NCBI GenBank assembly: GCA_016931875.1
Contig: JAFGDX010000173.1
Coordinates: forward strand, 1-9,022
DNA from: Prolixibacteraceae bacterium
GTDB taxonomy: Bacteria; Bacteroidota; Bacteroidia; Bacteroidales; Prolixibacteraceae
Reading direction: 5' to 3'
DNA: 9,022 nt
The notes under the pieces are model-generated. The model saw only the letters and a program-made list of their open reading frames with translations. It was not told the DNA's origin and did no database searches. Made by a program: the position numbers and the translations under genes. Of this stretch, positions 1-5,978 are shown in pieces. The first letter of the stretch is position 1. Every line of letters begins with the position of its first letter.

Positions 1-236
1 GAACTGATTTTCCGTTTGGTAAAATAGAAGTTATTGAGGTTGATATATAAAGTGGAACTGTCATCCGGAAAATGCTTTTTCAGGTAGTCGAGCAGAAATG
101 TAGTTTTTCCAACCCCCCTGAATCCTTTGATGGATATAAGCCGGTCGTTCCACTTGATACTGTTGGCCAGCTCCCTTTTAATGGTTTTTCTGGAGCCTTC
201 GAGCAACGATTTATGTGTATGTTGAAAATATTCCAA
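1..236 (-). CDS. P-loop ATPase, AAA_14/DUF4143-like, N-terminal part (partial)
   Basis: About 78 codons are visible; the gene runs off the left edge, so its C-terminus is missing. A Walker A motif, GFRGVGKT, sits at residues 38-45, preceded by NDRLISIK and followed by a predicted helix (TFLLDYLKKHF) and a strand (TLYINLNN). This arrangement resembles the ATP-binding proteins of the AAA_14 type, often with a C-terminal DUF4143 domain, that occur in many copies in Bacteroidota; their cellular role is largely unknown. The start is inferred to be TTG at 236: an in-frame TAA lies two codons upstream and no ATG occurs in the visible frame. A -7 element about 17 bp upstream fits a short leader. The Walker B motif and the C-terminal domain cannot be seen, so another P-loop subfamily is possible. 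The gene is separated from rho by a terminator, so it is probably its own unit. Confidence 0.75.
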   Translation of the reverse strand, partial: MEYFQHTHKSLLEGSRKTIKRELANSIKWNDRLISIKGFRGVGKTTFLLDYLKKHFPDDSSTLYINLNNFYFTKRKIS

Positions 237-252
237 TGGTTATAATTTTATG

Positions 253-260
253 CAAAAGTA
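253..260 (-). promoter_or_regulatory. candidate Bacteroidota -7 promoter element for the ATPase gene
   Basis: On the minus strand the sequence is TACTTTTG, an exact match to the Bacteroidota -7 consensus TAnnTTTG. It would place the transcript start near 246-248, about 10 nt before the proposed TTG start at 236. No TTG is found at the usual -33 distance, so the promoter is either weak or helped by an activator. The location supports the TTG start. Confidence 0.4.
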
Positions 261-492
261 CTTCAATTTTTGCTGGTTTTGTAATCTGTATATAGCAAAA
301 ATACAAAATTGCTGCAATTTATAATTGGTAAAAATAATCTGATTTTGAAAAATTATTCTCCGTTAACGGGCTATTCTTTTTTGTGTTTGGTTTAAAAATA
401 TAAGAAGGTATTTATTCTTTTCCTAAAAATGAAGAGTACTAAAAACAGAATATAGTTAAGCTTTTAAAATTTAACTTTCAGGTGAAATGGAA

Positions 493-520
493 TAAAAAAA
501 GCAGGTTGAATCAACCTGCT
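493..520 (-). terminator. intrinsic terminator of rho
   Basis: The stem AGCAGGTTGA / TCAACCTGCT (500-520) is a perfect 10-bp inverted repeat around a single base; folded as RNA this is about 8 pairs with a small loop. Read on the minus strand it is followed immediately by seven T residues (494-500). It lies 32 bp past the rho stop codon and would insulate the ATPase gene from rho transcription. On the plus strand a T9 run begins only about 13 bases after the stem, so activity in that direction is doubtful. Confidence 0.85.
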
Positions 521-552
521 TCTGTATATCTGATTTTTTTTTGCTTTAATTT

Positions 553-2364
553 TTAGCCGTCGTTCATTGAAGCCAGAAATTCTTCAACAGAGTTTGCCCG
601 CATCAGGCGCGTTTTCATAAATTCCATGGCTTCCAGCGAATTCATATCGCCAAGGTAATTGCGTAAAATCCACAATTTGTCGAGAACTTGCTTGGGCAGC
701 AACAAATCTTCCCTTCGTGTACTCGATGCCGGAATATCAACCGACGGGAATATTCGTTTGTTGGAAAGTTTCCTGTCGAGCTGTAATTCCATGTTGCCGG
801 TTCCCTTAAATTCTTCAAAGATAACATCATCCATTTTTGAACCGGTTTCGGTTAGCGCTGTGGCAAGAATGGTCAACGAACCACCTTCTTCAATGTTCCG
901 GGCCGCTCCAAAGAAACGTTTGGGTTTGTGCAACGCGTTTGCGTCAACCCCGCCTGAAAGAACTTTCCCCGAAGCAGGCTGAACCGTATTGTACGCTCTG
1001 GCCAGTCGGGTAATTGAATCGAGAAGGATTACGACATCGTGGCCGCATTCCACCATTCTTTTTGCTTTTTCCAGAACAATGTTGGCTACTTTTACATGTT
1101 TGTCGGCCGGTTCGTCGAAAGTGGAGGAAATTACTTCGGCATTCACACTGCGTGCCATGTCGGTCACTTCTTCCGGGCGTTCATCAACCAGCAACACAAT
1201 CATATAAACTTCCGGGTGGTTGGCTGCAATGGCATTGGCAATTTCTTTCAGAAGAACTGTTTTACCCGTTTTGGGCTGTGCAACAATAAGTCCGCGTTGT
1301 CCCTTCCCGATGGGTGAGAACATATCAACAATTCGCGTTGAAATATTATCGTGCCCGTTTCCGGTAAGCTCAAATTTTTCATTTGGAAAGAGTGGTGTAA
1401 GATGATCGAACGGTACGCGATCGCGAATAAATCCGGGGCTTCTGCCGTTAATTTCCAGTACTTTTATAAGCGGAAAATATTTTTCTCCTTCCTTTGGTGG
1501 CCGGATGGTTCCTTTTACGGTATCGCCGGTTTTTAACCCAAACAATTTGATTTGAGACTGAGATACGTAAATATCGTCGGGCGAGTTTAAATAATTAAAA
1601 TCAGATGAACGCAGGAACCCGTAACCATCCTGTAAAATTTCCAAAACACCGGTATTGATAACAATCCCTTCAAATTCGTATGCTTTGTTCTTGTTCCCGT
1701 TTTGGTTGCCGTTGTTCTGGTTTCTGTATTTATTATCGGCTTTTTGATGTCTTTGATGATCCTGCGATTTTGTTTTCGTCTCGCTGGTCTTTTGAGGTTG
1801 TTTTTGAGTCTCTTCCTTAACGGCCTCTTTTTGAACTATAATCTCTTCTTTTTCAGCTTTTACTTCAGCCGGCTTTTCTTCTGCCTTTGGTTGCTGTGGT
1901 TTTTGTTGTTCTGTTGGCTTTTGTTCTGTTTCACCGGAAGAACTTTTATCGCGGTTAAATCCTTTGATAATTGCTTTTATCTGGTCTTGCCTGGACTGAA
2001 CCACAGGGTCTTTTTTCTCCTGTTTCTTTTTTGCATGGGCTACTTTTTCATGCTTAATGACCGGTTCAATCCTTTCACGACGCGGACGTTTGCTTTTTTG
2101 ACCATCCTTTTCCGATGAGTCTTTTTCTTCCTTGTTCTCAGGTCTTTTCCGTAATAAATTCTTTATGGATTTTTCTTCCTTATTTTGGGTTTTGCCTGAT
2201 GACTTTTGTTCTTTTTTTTCCGCTTCCTGAATGGCTTGCGTGTCCAGTATTTTATATACCAGATCTTGTTTTTTGTAAGATTCTACCTTTTTGATGTTGA
2301 GTTCTTTTGCGATCTCACGTAACTCAGGAACGAGTTTCTTGTTTAATTCTAAAATATCGTACAT
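553..2364 (-). CDS. rho: transcription termination factor Rho with long disordered N-terminal insert
   Basis: Rho is the hexameric RNA-dependent ATPase/translocase that ends transcription of untranslated RNA. The 603-residue protein has four parts. Residues 1-44 form a helical Rho_N-like start. Residues 45-228 are a low-complexity stretch rich in K, E and Q, becoming N/Q/G-rich at 205-227. Residues 229-310 form the cold-shock-like RNA-binding domain, with GVLEIL (239-244) and DGYGFLRS (246-253) matching RNP2 and RNP1. Residues 311-603 form the ATPase core: Walker A QPKTGKT (363-369), VDERPEEV (393-400), Walker B VVILLDS (444-450), the Q-loop [20 protein letters not shown] (471-490) and the R-loop region EEFKGTGN (517-524). 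E. coli Rho is 419 residues, so the extra length lies almost wholly in the insert, as is usual in this phylum. The ATG at 2364 has a candidate promoter about 100 bp upstream, and a strong terminator follows the stop. All catalytic motifs are intact. Confidence 0.98.
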   Translation of the reverse strand: MYDILELNKKLVPELREIAKELNIKKVESYKKQDLVYKILDTQAIQEAEKKEQKSSGKTQNKEEKSIKNLLRKRPENKEEKDSSEKDGQKSKRPRRERIEPVIKHEKVAHAKKKQEKKDPVVQSRQDQIKAIIKGFNRDKSSSGETEQKPTEQQKPQQPKAEEKPAEVKAEKEEIIVQKEAVKEETQKQPQKTSETKTKSQDHQRHQKADNKYRNQNNGNQNGNKNKAYEFEGIVINTGVLEILQDGYGFLRSSDFNYLNSPDDIYVSQSQIKLFGLKTGDTVKGTIRPPKEGEKYFPLIKVLEINGRSPGFIRDRVPFDHLTPLFPNEKFELTGNGHDNISTRIVDMFSPIGKGQRGLIVAQPKTGKTVLLKEIANAIAANHPEVYMIVLLVDERPEEVTDMARSVNAEVISSTFDEPADKHVKVANIVLEKAKRMVECGHDVVILLDSITRLARAYNTVQPASGKVLSGGVDANALHKPKRFFGAARNIEEGGSLTILATALTETGSKMDDVIFEEFKGTGNMELQLDRKLSNKRIFPSVDIPASSTRREDLLLPKQVLDKLWILRNYLGDMNSLEAMEFMKTRLMRANSVEEFLASMNDG

Positions 2365-2463
2365 TGTTAAAACTTAATTATTCCCTTTTTTTTTTGACCT
2401 AAATTGTTGATAATTTATTTGGAACAAATGACGCGGGGACGAGAATTTTTTGAAATTCGGATG

Positions 2464-2494
2464 CAAGTATACGTAATAAGTAATTACTTACCAA
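2464..2494 (-). promoter_or_regulatory. candidate rho promoter (-33/-7) with palindromic spacer
   Basis: On the minus strand a TTG (2492-2494, within TTTTTGG) is followed after 20 bp by TATACTTG (2464-2471), one mismatch from TAnnTTTG. Spacing and elements fit the Bacteroidota housekeeping sigma factor. The start site would be near 2457, giving a leader of about 90-95 nt before the rho ATG. The perfect palindrome TAAGTAATTACTTA (2477-2490) fills most of the spacer. Confidence 0.5.
2477..2490. repeat. perfect 14-bp palindrome TAAGTAATTACTTA
   Basis: The sequence equals its own reverse complement over all 14 bases, and the match stops at both ends. It lies between the proposed -33 and -7 elements of rho, where a bound dimeric repressor would block RNA polymerase. 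An operator role is inferred from position and symmetry only. In AT-rich DNA a chance palindrome is possible. Confidence 0.45.
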
Positions 2495-2734
2495 AAATTA
2501 AATTCTCTTTTTACTAAAACTTTTCCTTTTCTACTCTTTAGTTTAACGTATGTATACTAACTATTGTTTTTACGTTTGACAAAAAAGTGCATTTCAGGTA
2601 GTTAGGTAACCCTCGTATACGTTATTTCCCAAATAAAGTTGTAATTGAATTTTTCTTCCAAGTTTTGGTTTTTTTCTTTTGAATTTGTTGTTTGAAACAC
2701 TTGAAAAGCATAAAAACTTCAGCAAATATATAGT

Positions 2735-4882
2735 TTAAAATCGAATATTGTATTTTAATTTTAGCCGAATTGCACTTTCGGCCATAAAAATTTTACCATC
2801 AGGCTTTAAAAAATTGGAATTCCAGGCCAGAATAATTTCATTCCCGGGTTTTAAAATCCATTGGAAACGCGATTGCCAACCGGCACTTTTACTTGCATTG
2901 TCGTATTGAAAATAATTGTATAATGTAACATTCGGACTAAATAAAATATTTGCATTTACCTGGTAGATATTAGCAGTAAAATTTCCTTCGGGCAAATCAA
3001 CATCGCTTCTGGTAACAGCACCTCCAACAAAAAATGGAACAGCAATTTTCCAGTTCGCTTTTAATATTATGTCTTTTCTGTATCCTGTGTAAAAATCACC
3101 CAGCCCGTAGCTTGCTGTTCCCCAAAGATTCCGGGCACCTTTGGTCTCCAGTTCAAAAAGGTGGTACCACCATTCATATGTTCCCTGCGGAATAATAAAA
3201 TCTTTAAAAATATTAAAATCTTCCAACAACATTTCATATTGATTTACCAGCGAGTAGCTGAGTTGTTCACCCGAAAGAAAGCGAAATCCCAGCGGTTTTA
3301 GTTTAATTTCGCGTGTTTCCATTTTGCGTGTTTCAAGGTTGGAAATGAGGCTGAATTCTCCACCGAACTGAATCTGCATAATTCCCCATTTGTTGGGGCG
3401 CGGCCCAAATTCCAGTTCACCATATGTTTCTTTGATATTGGAACGCGGAACAAATCCCATCCCGGCAGTAAAATTTTTGCCGATTTCGTGGTACCCCAGA
3501 CGGGCTTTAATCAGGTCGTTCGGATATACAAACTGGGCTCCCCAGGTGGCATCCTTTGTTTGGGTGTTTTGGGTATTCGATTTTAATCCAAACAAAAAGA
3601 AAGAAATATTTTTATTCCCCTGAAAGGTGGAGGTAGAAAGTTTAAGGTCGGCTCCGGTAACCAGGTTGGTTGCATTAGCCAGGGTGTTACCGTAGGTGCC
3701 AATAATTCCAACCGATGATTGTTTCCCCAGGTTGCGGGTAACACGCGCCACTGAAAAATTGTTTATTCCGGTTTCCCTGTTGTCATTAATATGCATCAAC
3801 CCAATGTTCCAGTTATCAACCTGACCGGTGAGCTTGGCTCCGTAGTTGATGGGAATGGGCGAACCGTTTTCATCCAAACCCATACGCCGCGAAAAGAAAG
3901 GGATGATTTTTTGTGCAACCGGGCTTTCACTGTCTCCTTCAATTCCAAATTGAAAATAATTGGCGCCATCCAGAAAAAAATCTCTTTTTTCAGGAAAGTG
4001 CAGGCTAAAACGTGTCAGGTTAATTTGGCGGTCGTCAACCTCGGTTTCGGCAAAATCGGTATTAATGGTCAGCGACGATTTTAAACTGGGGGTTATCTGA
4101 TAAAAAAGATCCACCCCACCGGTTAATTTTGGGTCGTTCTTTTCCCCTTTTTTTGTATCCATTCCTGTAACAAGGTAGGGGGAAATATCCAGCCCGATTC
4201 CCTGGGTGATGTTTTCCAGCCCGTCCAGGATTCCTGCATCGGAAACCTGAAATTTATGTGTATTCAGGTTGGCTTCGGGCCAGTAATCGGTTTCCAGTTT
4301 GTTTACAATATTTCGGATAAACTTGATTCCCCATTGGGAACTGTTTTTGTCAAAGCCCAACGTTTTAAAAGGAATGGCAATTTCAGCTTCCCAGCCATAA
4401 TCCAGGATTTTGGCTTTCCCGGTCCACAACCCATCCCACTGTTTGTTAAAGGCTGCACCGTTTTCGCTCACAATAGCATCGCCGATTGAACCACGCGGCC
4501 CAATTTGAAACCAGTATCCGTTTCGTTTGTCGAGATAAGTATCAAGGATAATTTGTACCCGGTCGTCATTCCCGAGGCTTACATCGCGGGCCATTTCCTT
4601 GGCAGTAATTTTTTCAGGATCATCCCAGCATTTTACAGCAAAGTAGATATGGTTTTCGTCAAAACAGGTATAAAAAATAGTTTTTTCTGAAACAGGAGCA
4701 CCTTCGTTGGGTTCGCGTTGGTAAAATTCATCAACCGCAAACGCCTGGTTCCAAGCTTCCTCATTGACAAAACCATCAATTTCAGGCGGCGTTTCAACGC
4801 GTATGGCCTGAATTACTTTTTGTGCAGTTGCAGCCTGAAACAGTAAAACAATAAATGCTGCGGTAATACTTATTTTTTTCAA
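2735..4882 (-). CDS. CBM9-like/DUF5916 predicted outer-membrane protein
   Basis: The 715-residue protein begins with a signal peptide (KK, hydrophobic 5-17, probable cleavage after ATA or ATAQ near 20-21). Residues about 24-215 resemble the carbohydrate-binding family 9-like fold, with PPEIDGFVNEEAW at 32-44, DDRVQIILD at 106-114 and WEAEIAIPF at 164-172. The DUF5916 hallmark follows at 273-310: INTDFAETEVDDRQ, then FPEKRDFFLDGANYF. The rest is rich in alternating beta strands and ends in LKYNIRF; the terminal Phe is the usual signal for outer-membrane barrel insertion. The family is common in Bacteroidota, but its substrate and function are not established; carbohydrate binding is suggested only by the N-terminal fold. 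The start is TTG at 4882: an in-frame TAA lies two codons upstream, and the signal peptide begins right at this codon. It lies 35 bp downstream of the methyltransferase gene, probably in one operon. Confidence 0.9.
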   Translation of the reverse strand: MKKISITAAFIVLLFQAATAQKVIQAIRVETPPEIDGFVNEEAWNQAFAVDEFYQREPNEGAPVSEKTIFYTCFDENHIYFAVKCWDDPEKITAKEMARDVSLGNDDRVQIILDTYLDKRNGYWFQIGPRGSIGDAIVSENGAAFNKQWDGLWTGKAKILDYGWEAEIAIPFKTLGFDKNSSQWGIKFIRNIVNKLETDYWPEANLNTHKFQVSDAGILDGLENITQGIGLDISPYLVTGMDTKKGEKNDPKLTGGVDLFYQITPSLKSSLTINTDFAETEVDDRQINLTRFSLHFPEKRDFFLDGANYFQFGIEGDSESPVAQKIIPFFSRRMGLDENGSPIPINYGAKLTGQVDNWNIGLMHINDNRETGINNFSVARVTRNLGKQSSVGIIGTYGNTLANATNLVTGADLKLSTSTFQGNKNISFFLFGLKSNTQNTQTKDATWGAQFVYPNDLIKARLGYHEIGKNFTAGMGFVPRSNIKETYGELEFGPRPNKWGIMQIQFGGEFSLISNLETRKMETREIKLKPLGFRFLSGEQLSYSLVNQYEMLLEDFNIFKDFIIPQGTYEWWYHLFELETKGARNLWGTASYGLGDFYTGYRKDIILKANWKIAVPFFVGGAVTRSDVDLPEGNFTANIYQVNANILFSPNVTLYNYFQYDNASKSAGWQSRFQWILKPGNEIILAWNSNFLKPDGKIFMAESAIRLKLKYNIRF

Positions 4883-4917
4883 GGTTTAGTTTTATTAGTT
4901 AGAATTTCCGAAAATAA

Positions 4918-5511
4918 CTATTTCATTCCAAAAATACGTATAACGGATGCTTTTCCCTGGTGAAAAATTCCTTCATTAAAATAAATATCGGTTTCGGTAA
5001 TATATAATTTTTGAAAGAAGGCAAAATCATTTTCCAGTTCATTACGCGAAAATAACATTTCAATATTTCGCGGGCCACCGGTAGTATTATTGATTTGTTG
5101 TTTTGAAAATCCTTCAAGAATCAATACGCCTCCGGGTTTTAGGAACGAAACCATTTTTTTGTGATACCCGGCTCTTTTTTTCTGATTCATGTGGGTGTAT
5201 ATTAGCGCGATAACATCAAATTCTTCGGGACGGAATTCTGCATTTTCGTAGTCGGTTATTTTATAGTTGATGTTTACATTGTGAGCAGTGGCCAGCTTTC
5301 CGGCTTTTCTTTTTCCTTCCATACTGCTGTCGAATGCGGCAACTTCCCAACCCGCTTTTGCTGCAAAAACGGCGTTTCTTCCTTCCCCTTCGCCGGGTAA
5401 TAAAATTTTTCCGGGAGTTTGTTTTTCCAGTTGTTCCTTAAAATATTCGTTGGGTTCGGTGCCGTAAACGTATTCTTCTGTGGCATATCTTTCGTTCCAG
5501 AATTGATTCAT
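4918..5511 (-). CDS. class I SAM-dependent methyltransferase
   Basis: The 197-residue cytoplasmic protein is predicted to transfer a methyl group from S-adenosylmethionine to an unknown acceptor, probably a small molecule. The N-terminal WNERYATEEYVYGTEPNEYF (5-24) is typical of the TehB/thiopurine-methyltransferase-like group. The SAM-binding motif I is ILLPGEGEGRN (36-45), the acidic residue ending strand beta-2 is D61 in AAFDSS, the post-II strand is FDVIALIYTHM (98-108), and LKPGGVLILEGF (124-135) precedes the beta-5 region. The length is usual for this small family. The start ATG at 5509-5511 gives the full N-terminal motif. It appears to be the first gene of a two-gene unit with the DUF5916 gene. 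No clear -33/-7 pair is seen upstream. The acceptor cannot be inferred from the neighbours. Confidence 0.9.
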   Translation of the reverse strand: MNQFWNERYATEEYVYGTEPNEYFKEQLEKQTPGKILLPGEGEGRNAVFAAKAGWEVAAFDSSMEGKRKAGKLATAHNVNINYKITDYENAEFRPEEFDVIALIYTHMNQKKRAGYHKKMVSFLKPGGVLILEGFSKQQINNTTGGPRNIEMLFSRNELENDFAFFQKLYITETDIYFNEGIFHQGKASVIRIFGMK

Positions 5512-5649
5512 TTGAATATATGTTTATTGCGACCTAACAAAAATCGAGTACAGATGTTCAGGAGCGGGGTATATCAATCCGTAAAAATTTGGGATTGTTT
5601 ATTTTCGTTTTTTTTTGATAAAGGTGCGATTGCAGAAGTATTTTAACGG

Positions 5650-5697
5650 TAGTATCCGGGTTTGGAATATTTGAGATACTATTTTTTCTTGGTAGTA
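5650..5697. repeat. alternating inverted copies of TAGTAT
   Basis: TAGTATC (5650-5656) pairs with GATACTA (5675-5681) across 18 bases, and GATACTA can also pair with a second TAGTAT (5692-5697) across a shorter loop. T6 follows both GATACTA and the last TAGTAT. On the plus strand the arrangement could form mutually exclusive weak hairpins, one followed by a T run. The stems are short and AT-rich, so function is uncertain. Confidence 0.35.
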
Positions 5698-5806
5698 TTT
5701 TTTCTCAAAATCAATACTTTATGGTTCAATTTTTTTTTGTATTGTAAAAAAAATATACTTTTACCGCGCAAACCTATATTTCGATACAAAATAATGACGG
5801 ACGCTT

Positions 5807-5880
5807 TTGATTCACAGTGGATGTGTGTGTGGTAAAAGATTCAAAAGTTTTTATGGAATGTAACATTTGATTCAGAGGGA
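5807..5880. repeat. three GATTCA motifs at about 30-bp spacing
   Basis: GATTCA occurs at 5809-5814, 5838-5843 and 5869-5874, so starts are 29 and 31 bp apart, close to three helical turns each. The outer two copies share the longer form TTGATTCAnAGnGGAT (5807 and 5867, exactly 60 bp apart). They lie 105-170 bp before the protease start codon, where an activator or repressor could bind. Confidence 0.4.
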
Positions 5881-5978
5881 TCACTTGAAAAGAAGAGATA
5901 GATTTTGAATAAATTTTTTAGCGGGATTAAAATCGTCTGTTGGAAAAAGGGAAACCATTAAATCAAAATAGTAGAAAT

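Larger units (their letters stand above)
237..552. other. intergenic region between rho and the partial ATPase gene
   Basis: This AT-rich gap has no convincing coding sequence on either strand. It holds the rho terminator (493-520) and the -7 element of the downstream ATPase gene (253-260). A perfect 10-bp palindrome, CCGTTAACGG, lies at 360-369, followed on the plus strand by a T-rich run. No gene ends there on the plus strand, so it is not obviously a terminator. Nothing else is recognisable. Confidence 0.6.
2365..2734. other. intergenic region upstream of rho
   Basis: This 370-bp AT-rich gap has no supported coding sequence. The part next to rho would be an untranslated leader of about 95 nt, including an A10 run (minus strand, about 2386-2395) followed by GGGAA. 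It also contains the candidate rho promoter, the palindrome at 2477-2490, and three GTATAC hexamers (2467-2472, 2552-2557, 2615-2620). I found no clear terminator hairpin after the DUF5916 gene, so some read-through from that gene into rho is possible. Confidence 0.6.
5512..5978. other. divergent intergenic region between methyltransferase and protease genes
   Basis: This 467-bp AT-rich region must carry promoters for both flanking genes, but no exact TTG/TAnnTTTG pair was found on either strand. The best plus-strand candidate is TTG (5737-5739), a 16-bp gap and TACTTTTA (5756-5763), which is weak. The region also holds TAGTAT/ATACTA repeats (5650-5699), an oligo-T and oligo-A pair near 5731-5753, and three GATTCA motifs (5809, 5838, 5869). 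No coding sequence or known RNA gene is recognised. Confidence 0.55.

Noticed and set aside
1..236. Partial ATPase as an IS21-like transposition helper.
   Set aside because: The visible sequence fits the AAA_14-type N-terminus better, and no terminal repeats or transposase are seen, although the truncated gene limits certainty.
659..982. Plus-strand open frame opposite the rho ATPase core.
   Set aside because: It lies fully within highly conserved Rho sequence on the other strand and shows no family features of its own.
1702..2118. Plus-strand open frame of 138 codons rich in F, L and C, looking like a membrane protein.
   Set aside because: It is the complement of the low-complexity Lys/Glu/Gln-rich insert of rho; AAR/GAR/CAR codons read backwards give Phe/Leu/Cys. 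The rho frame is clearly the real one.
2723..2730. Exact minus-strand TAnnTTTG (TATATTTG) just after the DUF5916 stop, as a second rho promoter.
   Set aside because: No TTG is present at the -33 distance and it would give a leader of about 350 nt; such an AT-rich octamer is likely by chance.
3390..4690. Several plus-strand frames opposite the DUF5916 gene.
   Set aside because: They are short, lack starts with plausible context, and are antisense to a coherent signal-peptide/barrel protein.
5737..5763. TTG with TACTTTTA as promoter of the protease gene.
   Set aside because: The 16-bp spacing is short, the last base of the -7 consensus is wrong, and the element lies more than 200 bp from the start codon inside oligo-T/oligo-A runs.
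5822..5832. Short GT dinucleotide run (TGTGTGTGTGG) as a microsatellite.
   Set aside because: Only about four GT units; too short to call a phase-variable repeat.
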